Assembly: GCF_030407495.1 (NCBI RefSeq)
Contig: NZ_JASDDG010000018.1
Span: 1-64,000 of the forward strand
Reading direction: 5' to 3'
DNA: 64,000 nt
Source of the DNA: Arthrobacter sp. APC 3897
GTDB lineage: Bacteria; Actinomycetota; Actinomycetes; Actinomycetales; Micrococcaceae
Each line of letters opens with the position of its first letter. Position 1 is the first letter of the stretch. The position numbers were made by a program, and so were the translations under genes. Under the pieces are notes generated by a model. It saw only the letters and a program-made list of their open reading frames with translations. It searched no databases and was not told where the DNA came from. Positions 45,701 through 55,264 of the stretch are shown here, piece by piece.

Positions 45701-46389
45701 CGGCCCAGGAAAAGCGGCTCAAACAGGCGGAGCGTGACCTGGCTGCCCTGGGCCGGGTCAACCCGCTGGCGCTGGAGGAGTTTGCCGCACTCGAGGAACG
45801 GCACACCTTCCTCAGCACCCAGCTCGAGGACCTCAAGGCCACCCGCCGGGACCTGCTGGACATCATCAAAGATGTGGACCGGAAAGTGGAGGAAGTCTTC
45901 ACGGCGGCCTACCGGGACACCGCCGAACAGTTTGAGCGCGTGTTCGCCACACTGTTTCCGGGCGGAGAAGGCCGGCTGGTCCTGACGGATCCAAGCGACA
46001 TGCTGACCACCGGCATCGAAATCCAGGCCAGGCCCGCCGGCAAGAAGATCAAGCGGCTGTCGCTGCTTTCAGGCGGGGAGCGGTCCCTGACCGCGGTGGC
46101 CCTGCTGGTGGCGATCTTCAAGGCCCGGCCCTCGCCGTTCTACGTCATGGACGAAGTGGAGGCGGCGCTGGATGACACCAACCTGAGCCGGCTGATCACC
46201 ATCTTCGAGGAGCTGAAGGAATCCAGCCAGCTGATCGTCATCACGCACCAGAAGCGGACGATGGAAGTCGCTGATGCACTGTACGGGGTAACCATGCAGG
46301 GTGACGGCGTTTCCACCGTGATCAGTCAGCGGCTGGAAAAAGACGGGCTGGAAAGGGACCGGCTGGAGGGGAACAGGGCCGCCGGCTGA
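42706..46389 (+). CDS. smc: Chromosome segregation protein SMC
   Basis: This 1227-residue condensin ATPase starts at GTG 42706, giving HLKTLTMRGFKSFASATTFE, the standard N-terminus. AGGAAAG lies at about 42688-42694, and an upstream TTG at 42697 is too close to it. Visible parts are Walker A GPNGSGKSN, an Ala/Arg/Glu-rich coiled coil, a hinge at about residues 510-650, the returning coiled coil, the ABC signature LLSGGERSLTAVAL and Walker B FYVMDEVEAALDD. It acts with ScpA and ScpB to compact and segregate the chromosome. Those partners are not in this window. Confidence 0.97.
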   Translation: MHLKTLTMRGFKSFASATTFEFEPGVTAVVGPNGSGKSNVVDALAWVMGEQGAKTLRGGKMEDVIFAGTSGRPALGRAQVSLTIDNADGALPIEYSEVTISRTLFRAGGSEYAINGAPARLLDIQELLSDSGLGREMHVIVGQGQLDRILHAGADERRGFIEEAAGILKHRRRREKTVRKLDAMQANLARLNDLTSELRRQLGPLGKQAAVARRARTVQQDVRDARARLLADDLVTLNNTMARDAAEEAELLARRDKAAAALAAARVRQSELETLAAQATPQVNAARDTWYALSAQRERYLSLIALAQERRRLLGSSDHREDSGQDPERLQAQAGRVRAEAAALSQTIEERRSALAAAEETRTSAEQAAAAEEQRLAAVLRAAADRREGLARIAGAVGSARSRVDAAEAELGRLRASISAGEERRRQAQQEFTALENSAAGAEESEESLDAEYEEAQAELDGANAALDEVRRVKQEADRERETLTARRDALRVGLDRRDGSAALLDAGVEGVLLPLAAQLTVRAGCERAVTAALGSAASAVAVADTAAAVRALSHLREADGGQVDVVLASASADADGGPMFDGAVVAVAVSGRAAPMEGAVWALDAVDAPEELRPALGRLLKDTVIVASLEDAALLLAEHPELTAVTFGGDVLSVFSGRGGSASAPGLLELQAAVEETEARIRAAAARSEQAGFALSGAVARRNAARQRSDDALAALHDSDARLAAVSERLGTLGSALRSAVGESERLKQLVAAAEANLAAEQEALAAAAARLAAASDAPAEAEPSTEQREALSLAAAAARRAETEARLALRSAEEQYKAVAGRAAGLERAADSERRARAAAEVRARRRALQAAKAAAVAEAAQAVLAYLTVSLETAAAERDSAEAVRTAWDAELAQVRAAAADAAAEVARLTDAAHRDELARAQQQLRLEAVEARAIEELGMTPEHLVAEFGPDQPVPVPAGPDAGAADAAGNKWAALHVPVDEDGNPLTTGVPYNRAAQEKRLKQAERDLAALGRVNPLALEEFAALEERHTFLSTQLEDLKATRRDLLDIIKDVDRKVEEVFTAAYRDTAEQFERVFATLFPGGEGRLVLTDPSDMLTTGIEIQARPAGKKIKRLSLLSGGERSLTAVALLVAIFKARPSPFYVMDEVEAALDDTNLSRLITIFEELKESSQLIVITHQKRTMEVADALYGVTMQGDGVSTVISQRLEKDGLERDRLEGNRAAG

Positions 46390-46410
46390 CGCTGTCTGTG
46401 GCGGCCGGAC

Positions 46411-46520
46411 CCCCCGCCGGGCGTACAGTTCATACCTTTACCCCCGCCGGGCGTACAGTTCATACCTCTACCCCCGCCGAGCGTACAGCTCATACCTCTA
46501 CCCCCGCCGGGCGTACAGTT
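46411..46520. repeat. Exact-period 30-bp tandem repeat, 3.7 copies
   Basis: Units begin at 46411, 46441, 46471 and 46501, the last cut after about 20 bases. Each starts CCCCCGCCGG or CCCCCGCCGA, continues GCGTACAGTTCATACC with one or two changes, and ends with a CTCTA-type tail. The array lies between the convergent smc gene and the amidotransferase gene. With no unique spacers it is not a CRISPR array. Confidence 0.9.
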
Positions 46521-46555
46521 CGTGCCGGAATCGGCGGGGTATTACGGTATGAGCT
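46487..46555. terminator. Long imperfect hairpin at the distal end of the tandem repeat
   Basis: AGCTCATACC (46487-46496) pairs with GGTATGAGCT (46546-46555). Inside it CCCCGCCG (46502-46509) pairs with CGGCGGGG (46532-46539). The hairpin is placed where both smc and the minus-strand amidotransferase gene end, so a bidirectional terminator is plausible. There is no T-run. Confidence 0.45.
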
Positions 46556-46606
46556 CGACAACGGAATCGCCAAAAGGGCACGACGTCGGCACTCGGCCGG
46601 GCAGTC

Positions 46607-47338
46607 CTACCGGGCGTAGCGCCGAACAAAGTTGGCGAGGATCAGCGGCGGCACGCTCACATCGGCGTGGCGCACGGAGGCCCGGACGGCGTCGGCTTCC
46701 TCCGGCGGGAAGTATCCTGCATGCCGGTAGACGGTGATCCGGGTCAGCAGCCCCGGCACATCCAGCTCGGGATGGAACTGCGTGGCGTAGAGGTTTTCCT
46801 TGATCCGGAACATCTGCACGGGGCAGGTGGAGGACCCGGCCAGGTTCACGGCGTTGGGCGGCAGCACGGAGATGGCCTCGCGGTGACCCACAAAGGCGCT
46901 GAAGGACTCCGGAACACCTTCGAGCAGCGGATCCTGCCTGCCGTCGGCCGTGAGCTTGATCTCCACGGCGCCGATCGCCTCGCCGTACTGCCGGTCAACC
47001 ACGCCGCCCTGATGCCGGCCCAGTGTACCCACGCCGTAGCAGGCGCCCAGGAACGGGAAATCGCGCTCGACGACGTCGTCGAGCAGGGCGCCCAGCTCGC
47101 TTTCGACCCGCAGCTGCAGGTCCGATTTGGAGCTGTCCGGGTCGCTCGCGTTAAACGGACTGCCGCTGACGATGATTCCGCTGTACTCATCCGGATTGAG
47201 GTGCCCCAGCGGACCGGCCTCAAGCCGGATCCGCTGCAGCTGGTGAGGTTTCAGCTTTCCGAAACGGAGGAACGCCTCATACTCTTCGGCGGCGGCGTCG
47301 TCTTCGGCCCGGGAGGCCAGCAGGAGGAAAGGCTTCAT
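46607..47338 (-). CDS. Class I glutamine amidotransferase (GMP synthase-like GATase domain protein)
   Basis: This 243-residue stand-alone GATase domain has IIVSGSPFNASDP (oxyanion strand), a nucleophile Cys100 in FLGACYGVGTLGRHQGG and the His-X-Glu pair in YATQFHPELD. A triad is therefore present. No synthetase domain is fused, and the ammonia or gamma-glutamyl acceptor is unknown. Relatives are often annotated as GMP synthase-like or as gamma-glutamyl-hydrolase-like proteins. The start overlaps the end of the MFS transporter gene by four bases, so the two are one operon and the transporter may handle its substrate or product. Confidence 0.85.
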   Translation of the reverse strand: MKPFLLLASRAEDDAAAEEYEAFLRFGKLKPHQLQRIRLEAGPLGHLNPDEYSGIIVSGSPFNASDPDSSKSDLQLRVESELGALLDDVVERDFPFLGACYGVGTLGRHQGGVVDRQYGEAIGAVEIKLTADGRQDPLLEGVPESFSAFVGHREAISVLPPNAVNLAGSSTCPVQMFRIKENLYATQFHPELDVPGLLTRITVYRHAGYFPPEEADAVRASVRHADVSVPPLILANFVRRYAR

Positions 47339-48603
47339 TCCTTGATCGTAGTGCCGCCGGACCCTGCCGGGGTGTCCGGCGTCCTACCCTCTGCCGGAGG
47401 AACCGGGGAAGACGCTTCAGGCTCAAGCGTCTCGCGGGCGCCGATCCAGGCGAAACATGCCATGACCACAATGGCGCCGGTAACACCGAACGCCCAGCTG
47501 AAGCCCAGCGAGTCAGCGAGCAGCCCGGCCAGGATAGGGCCCGCAATGGCACCGCTGTCGGCGGCCATCTGGAACGTGGCCAGCACTTTCCCGCCGCTGC
47601 GGTCATTGCCCACGACGTCGCCGACGGCGGCCTGCTGCGCCGGGTTCAGGAGCCCGGTGCCCATCCCGGCAATGGCGGAAACCACCAGGAACATGGTGAT
47701 GCTGGTGCTGAAACCGATCGCGGCGGTGGCCAGGGCGTTCACCGCCAGCCCGGTCAGTACCAGCGGCCGGCGGCCCCAGCTGTCGGCGAGCCGGCCGGAG
47801 AAGGTCAGGACGACGGCGGTTCCCACAGCGAACGCGGTCAGCGAGATGCCGGCGATCTCGGGGCCGGCGGACAGGGCGGCCGCGGCGAACAGCGGCAGCA
47901 GCGAGTTGCGGACACCGAATGAGGACCACCCGTTGGCGAAGCTGGATGCCAGCGCGGCACGGTAGGCGGAATCACCCAGTGCCTCGCGGACGGTCAGCAC
48001 CGGACGCGCCGCGGGCTTGGGTTCGCCGTCGGCCAGCCGCGCATCCTTGAGCTGGAGGGCTACGACGGCGGCTGCCACCACCAGGGCGCCCGCATAGACG
48101 AGGAAGGGAACGCGCAGCCCGAAACCGGCCATCAGCCCGCCCGCCAGGGGTCCGGCGATATTGCCGAGCAGGAACGAGGAGGCATACGCGCTGGAGACCC
48201 GGCCGCGCACCGAAGGCTTCGCCAGCCGGATGATCAGGGCCATGGCCGAGATGGTGAACATGGTGGAGCCGATGCCGCCCAGCCCGCGGAAGACCAGCAG
48301 CTGCCAGTAACTCTCGGCGAAGGCGCAGGCTCCGGTGGAGGCAGCGACAATGAGCAGCCCCGCGATGTACACCGGACGCTCGCCGAACTTCTCCAGCAGC
48401 GCTCCGCCGGCCGGCGCGAAGACCAGCCGGGTGAAGGCAAAGGCGCTGACGATGACGGAGGATGCGGCAACGCCCACGTTGAAGCTCTGCGCAAACTGCG
48501 GGAGCACCGGTGCCACCAGGCCAAAGCCCAGGGCGATGACAAAGGCGGCGGCAATAAGGACTTTGATTTCGCGCGGAATCGCGAGACGGGGAGTTCGGAC
48601 CAT
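47335..48603 (-). CDS. Major facilitator superfamily transporter, 12 predicted helices
   Basis: This 422-residue membrane protein has repeated hydrophobic helices, for example VLIAAAFVIALGFGLVAPVL at the N-terminus and SSVIVSAFAFTRLVFAPAGG. The MFS loop between helices 2 and 3 is seen as GALLEKFGERPVYIAG, and a similar loop SGRLADSWGRRPLVLTG marks the second half. It resembles drug or metabolite:H+ antiporters, but the substrate cannot be read. It precedes and overlaps the amidotransferase gene and is divergent from ftsY. Confidence 0.88.
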   Translation of the reverse strand: MVRTPRLAIPREIKVLIAAAFVIALGFGLVAPVLPQFAQSFNVGVAASSVIVSAFAFTRLVFAPAGGALLEKFGERPVYIAGLLIVAASTGACAFAESYWQLLVFRGLGGIGSTMFTISAMALIIRLAKPSVRGRVSSAYASSFLLGNIAGPLAGGLMAGFGLRVPFLVYAGALVVAAAVVALQLKDARLADGEPKPAARPVLTVREALGDSAYRAALASSFANGWSSFGVRNSLLPLFAAAALSAGPEIAGISLTAFAVGTAVVLTFSGRLADSWGRRPLVLTGLAVNALATAAIGFSTSITMFLVVSAIAGMGTGLLNPAQQAAVGDVVGNDRSGGKVLATFQMAADSGAIAGPILAGLLADSLGFSWAFGVTGAIVVMACFAWIGARETLEPEASSPVPPAEGRTPDTPAGSGGTTIKE

Positions 48604-48724
48604 GATGCTCTGATTCTCTCAGACACTTCCCGCTCCCGGATGCGTATTCAGGGTGCCGGCAGTGCGATCCTCCGTGCGCTCGCACACACCCGCAAACGGG
48701 TGCCCGGGAACACACCGGTATGAC

Positions 48725-49939
48725 ATGCTAAAGAGCGTGAATGAGACTCTTGCGATTGTGATCTATGTGGTCATCGCTCTTGCGGTCGTCGGCTCTGTGG
48801 CAGCTCTGCTGGTCCGGACCCGACGCACCCCCAAGGGCATGTACCCCACCACCCGTGACGCCAATGATCCGGTGACCGGAGCAGGCGCGCATGCCGCCGG
48901 CACGGACGTCCTGGACGCGCCCCCGGCGGAGACCGACGTCGTCGTCCCCGATGACCTGCGCGACCTGGAGCCGGCGCCCGCTCCCGTTCCCGAAGCGCCG
49001 GCGCTGGAAACCCCCGACCCGGTCCAGGGCCGCCTGGCCCGCCTGCGTGCCCGCCTGTCCAAGTCCAACAATGCCCTGGGCAAGGCGCTGCTGGCGCTGC
49101 TGTCCAGCGACAAGATTGACGAGGATGTCTGGGACGAGATCGAGGAGACGCTGCTCCTGGCGGACCTTGGCACCGAACCCACCATGGAACTGGTTGACGC
49201 CCTGCGCGAGCGGGTAAAGATTTCCGGCAGCCGCGACCCGCAGGAAGTGCACCAGATGCTCCGCGAGGAGCTCATCAAGGTTGTTGATCCGACCATGGAC
49301 CGCTCCCTGGCCACCGCCCGGCACGCGGACAAGCCCGCCGTCGTCATGGTGGTGGGCGTGAACGGCGTCGGCAAAACCACCACGGTGGGCAAGCTGGCCC
49401 GCGTACTGGTGGCCGAGGACAAGGATGTGCTGCTGGGTGCTGCGGATACCTTCCGTGCCGCCGCGGCCGAGCAGCTGGCCACCTGGGGACAGCGCGTGGG
49501 CGTGCCCACGGTGAAGTCCGACGTCGACGGCGCGGACCCCGCGTCGGTTGCCTTCGAGGCCGTGAAGGCCGGCATCGACGGCGAGGTGGACGTGGTCCTG
49601 ATCGACACCGCCGGGCGCCTGCAGAACAAGGTTGGCCTGATGGACGAGCTCGGCAAGGTCAAGCGCGTCATTGAAAAGCAGGCCGAGGTGGACGAGGTCC
49701 TGCTGGTCCTGGACGCCACCACCGGCCAGAACGGCCTGATGCAGGCCAAGGTGTTCTCCGAGGTCGTGAACATCACCGGCATTGTTCTGACCAAGCTGGA
49801 CGGCACCGCCAAGGGCGGCATCGTCGTTGCCATTCAGCGCACGCTGGGTGTGCCGGTGAAGCTGATCGGCCTGGGCGAGGGCGCCGATGACCTGGCGCCG
49901 TTTGAAGCCGAGGGCTTTGTGGATGCGCTGCTGAGTTAA
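48725..49939 (+). CDS. ftsY: Signal recognition particle receptor FtsY
   Basis: This protein of about 404 residues starts at ATG 48725; GTG 48737 is also possible. An N-terminal membrane helix (ETLAIVIYVVIALAVVGSVA) is followed by an acidic/Pro-rich linker, the N domain (from about residue 110) and the SRP-type GTPase G domain with GVNGVGKTTTVGKLARVL (G1), DTFRAAAAEQL, DTAGRLQNK and TKLDGTAKGG. It docks ribosome-SRP complexes at the membrane; its partner Ffh is encoded at 55265-56848. A strong terminator follows the stop. Confidence 0.96.
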   Translation: MLKSVNETLAIVIYVVIALAVVGSVAALLVRTRRTPKGMYPTTRDANDPVTGAGAHAAGTDVLDAPPAETDVVVPDDLRDLEPAPAPVPEAPALETPDPVQGRLARLRARLSKSNNALGKALLALLSSDKIDEDVWDEIEETLLLADLGTEPTMELVDALRERVKISGSRDPQEVHQMLREELIKVVDPTMDRSLATARHADKPAVVMVVGVNGVGKTTTVGKLARVLVAEDKDVLLGAADTFRAAAAEQLATWGQRVGVPTVKSDVDGADPASVAFEAVKAGIDGEVDVVLIDTAGRLQNKVGLMDELGKVKRVIEKQAEVDEVLLVLDATTGQNGLMQAKVFSEVVNITGIVLTKLDGTAKGGIVVAIQRTLGVPVKLIGLGEGADDLAPFEAEGFVDALLS

Positions 49940-49954
49940 GCACCCGCACCGCGC

Positions 49955-50000
49955 AAAAGGGGCTCCGCACCTTCCGAAAGGAAAGTGCGGAGCCCCTTTT
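49955..50000. terminator. Strong intrinsic terminator after ftsY, symmetric
   Basis: AAAAGGGGCTCCGCAC (49955-49970) pairs perfectly with GTGCGGAGCCCCTTTT (49985-50000) over 16 bp, with T50001 extending the T-run. The A-run on the left gives a T-run for the minus-strand gene ending at 50020, so it serves both genes. Confidence 0.92.
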
Positions 50001-50019
50001 TCGTGGGACGTGCTGCTTG

Positions 50020-51717
50020 CTAGAACGTGAAGTTCAGGACCGTGACCGTGCCCGCGGTGAGGGGGAACGTCTGGGTGCTGGAACCGTATTCGAAGCCCGG
50101 CACGGTCAGCCGCTCGGCGGCCGGCGTGCCTTCGGCGGCGGCACCGTCAATCAGTGTGCCGTCCTGCGCACTGTAGGAGGTGCCCGTCATCTGGGTCATG
50201 GTTCCGGTCAGTGCCTTCCCCGGGAGCTCCAGGGTGACATCAACGGGGGCGTCGGTCTCCGGGTTGTAGTTGTTGACCACCGCAATGCTGATGCTGCCGT
50301 CCGCGTGGCGCACCGCATAGGGGTAGGCCAGGCCGCCGCCGGCGGTATCCAGTTTCAGGAACTCTCCTGCGGGCATTTCGGCCACCATGGACATGCCGTA
50401 GTAATTGGACCGTTCATCCACCGCCCCGTTGGGCTGCAGGTAATCACCGCCGGTGCAGATGGCGGACATGGGCGGTCCGCCCTTGCACGTGATCAGCGAG
50501 CTGTGGAAGGAGACCCGGGAAATGCCCATCTGTGCGGCGCTCAGGGCGTAGTCGGCGCTCCAGAGGGCCGAGGCGTGGGTTTTGGTGGTCTCGTTGGAGC
50601 CGGGGCAGGCGGAGATGCCGGTTTCGGGGATCCAGGTTTCCAGTCCCGCGGTCAGGGCCGGCTGCATGGCTTTGCCACGGAAATTGTTGGCGTGGTCGTG
50701 CAGATGCCGCGTGGTCAGGTTTGCCATGATCGGCTCGCCCAGCGGGTCGGCGCCCTCGCAGGAGGACAGCGGGTAGTGGTGGAAGGAGAGGATCTTCTTC
50801 TGCGGCAGCTCCACCTCGGCGAACGGAGCCCACCAGGTCTGCTCATAGGTGCCCGGACCAACAATGGGAACTTCCGGGGCGACGTCGTACATCGCAGCGG
50901 CGTAGGCCTTCAGCTCGGTCAGATAATCCTCAATGCCGTAACCGGAGTCCCGCAGCCCGGTCTTGGCGAAGCCGTTGGGCTCGTTGCCCACAGTGACCCC
51001 GACCAGACGCTCACCGAACGCGGCGGCGGCGTATTTGGTCATGTCCGCCGCGCGGGCCGGATCATAGTTGCCCAGATCCACGGTCAGGGCAATCTGCCCG
51101 TCAACGGCTTCCAGCAGGGTGTTGACCCGCTCCAGGTCCGCCGGGGTGACGGCGCGGACGGGATGGGCTTCGTCCCCGGACAGGTTTCCGGGAATGGACT
51201 CATCGGACGACGTCCAGAAGAAGCGGCGGTCCACGGCGTTGCCGCCGAAGCGCAGCAGCGGCCGGCCGAGACCCGAAATTGACTGCACCATTTCGGGGTT
51301 GCCGCCGGACAGTGAAGGATCGGCCAGGTCCGTGGCTTCCAAAGAGAGACCGATCAGCCCGTCGGGCAGGGCTGTGCCGGTGGTAGCCGCTGCCACGCTG
51401 ATGCTCAGCGGTTCCACGGGGTTCAGCGGCGAACCGGCGGGCGGTCCCGCCTGCTCGTAGTAGGTGACGTCCGGAGCAGCGGCCTGTGACGGCGCCGCCG
51501 AGACCGTGAACGGTGTTCCGGTGGGCGTGGGGGCCGCGGCCGGGGCGGCGTCGTCGTTCATCACCATCGGCGCAACCACGGCACCGGCAGCCAGAACGGC
51601 TACGAGGGCGGTCCCGGAGATGATCCACGTTTTCTTCTTGTTCTTGCCTGGGTTTTTGTCCTGGCCGCCGCCGGCCCCGGCGTCGGGGCCCTCGGACGGC
51701 GGAAACTGCTCGGGCAT
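50020..51717 (-). CDS. Membrane-anchored glycoside hydrolase, family 79-like (beta-glucuronidase/heparanase fold)
   Basis: This 565-residue protein has a short cytosolic Pro/Gly/Lys-rich N-terminus, one hydrophobic helix at about 30-50 (WIISGTALVAVLAAGAVVAP) and then an extracellular part. It contains a (beta/alpha)8-type domain with GVTVGNEPNGF (putative acid/base Glu) and TWIPETGISACPG (putative nucleophile Glu), and a beta-sandwich C-terminus (LELPGKALTGTMTQMTGTSY). This matches the GH79 clan-A pattern. It probably trims uronic-acid-containing glycans at the cell surface. The true substrate is unknown. The gene stands alone, ending at the terminator shared with ftsY. Confidence 0.75.
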   Translation of the reverse strand: MPEQFPPSEGPDAGAGGGQDKNPGKNKKKTWIISGTALVAVLAAGAVVAPMVMNDDAAPAAAPTPTGTPFTVSAAPSQAAAPDVTYYEQAGPPAGSPLNPVEPLSISVAAATTGTALPDGLIGLSLEATDLADPSLSGGNPEMVQSISGLGRPLLRFGGNAVDRRFFWTSSDESIPGNLSGDEAHPVRAVTPADLERVNTLLEAVDGQIALTVDLGNYDPARAADMTKYAAAAFGERLVGVTVGNEPNGFAKTGLRDSGYGIEDYLTELKAYAAAMYDVAPEVPIVGPGTYEQTWWAPFAEVELPQKKILSFHHYPLSSCEGADPLGEPIMANLTTRHLHDHANNFRGKAMQPALTAGLETWIPETGISACPGSNETTKTHASALWSADYALSAAQMGISRVSFHSSLITCKGGPPMSAICTGGDYLQPNGAVDERSNYYGMSMVAEMPAGEFLKLDTAGGGLAYPYAVRHADGSISIAVVNNYNPETDAPVDVTLELPGKALTGTMTQMTGTSYSAQDGTLIDGAAAEGTPAAERLTVPGFEYGSSTQTFPLTAGTVTVLNFTF

Positions 51718-51834
51718 AAAGGATGTACCTCCGGATTGTGAGACGTAGGGTCCATCCTAGCGGCGGGGCCCCCGGGCGGAATCCGTCCCGTTTCCCCGCG
51801 AAAATCCGCGTCCCCGAGCGTGCGGACAAGCCGC

Positions 51835-51872
51835 GAAACGCTGTGGAAACTTTTCCGTCACCGACTGTTTAC
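51835..51872 (+). promoter_or_regulatory. Candidate GlnR operator upstream of amtB
   Basis: Four pentamers occur at exact 11-base spacing: GAAAC (51835-51839), GAAAC (51846-51850), GTCAC (51857-51861) and TTTAC (51868-51872). This follows the actinobacterial GlnR box layout of alternating gTnAC and GaAAC half-sites separated by six bases. It ends 112 bases before the amtB start. Confidence 0.5.
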
Positions 51873-51984
51873 ACCGCCGGGCGGTTTGTAATGTTCCGGC
51901 AACGTTCCCGGGCCATTGCCGAAATCTTGCCCCGGCAGAGTTCAAGGTGCGGGAAGGGCCCGCGGTAGGTGAAGGGACGTGAAG

Positions 51985-53615
<1,631 letters not shown>

Positions 53616-53639
53616 ATGCGGGGTTCTCAACGTGGGGGA

Positions 53640-53701
53640 CAGGAAGACGCCTTGGACGGCTGCGTGCTTGCAGCTGCCGGGGGTCTTCCTGCGTTAAGAG
53701 G
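53640..53701 (+). terminator. Possible terminator after glnK
   Basis: CAGGAAGAC (53640-53648) can pair with GTCTTCCTG (53693-53701), enclosing an inner GCTGC/GCAGC stem. The large loop and lack of a T-run make it a weak call. Confidence 0.35.
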
Positions 53702-53725
53702 ACTTTCTCTGTGAAGTCCCGGCGG

Positions 53726-55135
53726 TCACAGCTCCGAACGGCTGGACTCCCACTCCGGAGGGCCCATGGTCCCGGCCGGATATGAATCCAGCGGGACTTC
53801 GCCGTCAGCCCATGCCTTGAGGACCGGGTCCACAATCCGCCAGCACTCCTCGGCAATGTCCGCCCGCACGGAGACCAGCGGGTCGCCGGAAAGGATGCCG
53901 TCCAGCACTTCGCCGTACGGGGTCATCGCCGATTTGTGCATGGGCGCGCTGAGCCCGGTCCGCTCCAGCGTGAAGACATTCTCGGGACCGTTGACGTTCA
54001 ACTCCAGTTCCAGCCGGGCGGGGGCGAAAGAGATCCGCAGCCGGGAAGCTTCCCCTGCCGAGCCGGTGAATCCATCCGGAAGGTGGCTCACCGGCTTGAA
54101 CGTGATGACGGCCTCCTGCCGGGTTTTGCCCAGTGCCTTGCCCGAACGCAGAATGAACGGAACGCCGGCCCAGCGGTCGTTCTCCACCCGGATTTCCACT
54201 TCCGCGAGCGTCTCCGTCTCCCGGTCCGGTTCAACACCGGGGGAATCGGCGTATGCCTCAACCTCTTCGCCGTCGATCTCCCCGGCGGACCAGCGCGCCC
54301 GGCGGGTGCTGCGGGCATAGTCCTGCGGCACGCTGGACGCCCGAAGCGTGGCTGCGATCAAATCCCGCACATCCCGCTGGCCAAGGGTTGCCGGCGCGCC
54401 CATGGCGATGACGGCCATGGTGTGCAGCAGATGGCTCTGGATCATGTCGCGCAGTGCCCCTGCGCCGTCGTAGTACTTTGCGCGGCCCTCCAGGCCGAGT
54501 TTCTCGTCGAAGATGATCTCCACGCGCTCAATGTGAAGGTTGTTCCACACCGGTTCCAGGATCCGGTTGGTGAACCGCAGCCCCAGAACGTTCATCACGG
54601 TGGCCATGCCCAGGAAATGGTCCACCCGGTACACATGGCTTTCGGGCAGCAGATCCGCCAGCAGCCGGTTGAGCTCGCGGGCCGAGGCTTCGTCGCCGGC
54701 AAAAGGTTTCTCCAGCACCAGCCGCGTATCCTCGGGCAGGTCGCCGCGTTTCAGCGCCGCAACCGTGGACTGAGTAACCTCCGGCGGGAGGGCAAAGTAG
54801 ACGGCCAGCGGTGTTTCCAGGCTGCGGATGTCCTTCACCAGCTGCGCCGGATCCTTAAGATCCACCTGCAGGTAGCTGCCGTTCCGCACCGCGGCGTCGA
54901 GCGCTTCCTTTCCGTCGTCGTCGGCCTCGCTGCGGGCAGCGTCAAAAGATTCGTTCATCAGGTCCTGCCAGGTGGCATCGTCCCAGTCCCGGGAACCGGA
55001 GCCGACCACGCGGAGGCTGGCCGGTGCCCGGCCGCTGCCGATCAGCCGGCCCAGCCCCGGCAGCAGCAGCCGCCGGGAGAGGTCGCCGGTGCCGCCGAGA
55101 ATAAGAAGTGTGCGCAGGGGAGAAGTTTCACTCAT
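53726..55135 (-). CDS. Glucose-6-phosphate dehydrogenase family protein, divergent active site
   Basis: This 469-residue protein shows the G6PDH fold: nucleotide loop ILGGTGDLSRRLLLPGL (canonical GASGDLAKR), VLEKPFAGD at 141-148, YRVDHFLGMATVMNVLGLRF at 169-188 and YYDGAGALRDMIQSHLL ending with the catalytic His235. In true Zwf the central motif is RIDHYLGKE. Asp172 and His173 are kept here, but the Lys that contacts the substrate phosphate is Met177 and the next Glu is Ala. It is therefore a paralogue that may use another sugar or work poorly. It is a monocistronic minus-strand gene, convergent with glnK. Confidence 0.8.
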   Translation of the reverse strand: MSETSPLRTLLILGGTGDLSRRLLLPGLGRLIGSGRAPASLRVVGSGSRDWDDATWQDLMNESFDAARSEADDDGKEALDAAVRNGSYLQVDLKDPAQLVKDIRSLETPLAVYFALPPEVTQSTVAALKRGDLPEDTRLVLEKPFAGDEASARELNRLLADLLPESHVYRVDHFLGMATVMNVLGLRFTNRILEPVWNNLHIERVEIIFDEKLGLEGRAKYYDGAGALRDMIQSHLLHTMAVIAMGAPATLGQRDVRDLIAATLRASSVPQDYARSTRRARWSAGEIDGEEVEAYADSPGVEPDRETETLAEVEIRVENDRWAGVPFILRSGKALGKTRQEAVITFKPVSHLPDGFTGSAGEASRLRISFAPARLELELNVNGPENVFTLERTGLSAPMHKSAMTPYGEVLDGILSGDPLVSVRADIAEECWRIVDPVLKAWADGEVPLDSYPAGTMGPPEWESSRSEL

Positions 55136-55264
55136 GGCTCCACCCTTTCATCCGCGCCGCAGGACGGGTAAGAGTTTTGCGGAAGTTTTCCAACCCGCCT
55201 TGGTACCCTTAACAGCTGGGCCTGCCAAACATGGCGAAGATCTGACGAAAGAAGTGCGCGGCAC

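Noticed and set aside
46411-46530. CRISPR array
   Set aside because: The units are directly adjacent with no unique spacers, and no cas genes occur in the window.
46398-46619. 73-codon frame with a ten-residue repeat across the tandem array
   Set aside because: The peptide repeat follows from a 30-base DNA period. There is no ribosome-binding site and the frame ends in the neighbouring gene.
53706-53730. GGACTT/AAGTCC stem after glnK as a terminator
   Set aside because: It has six base pairs, no T-run and overlaps the end of the convergent gene.
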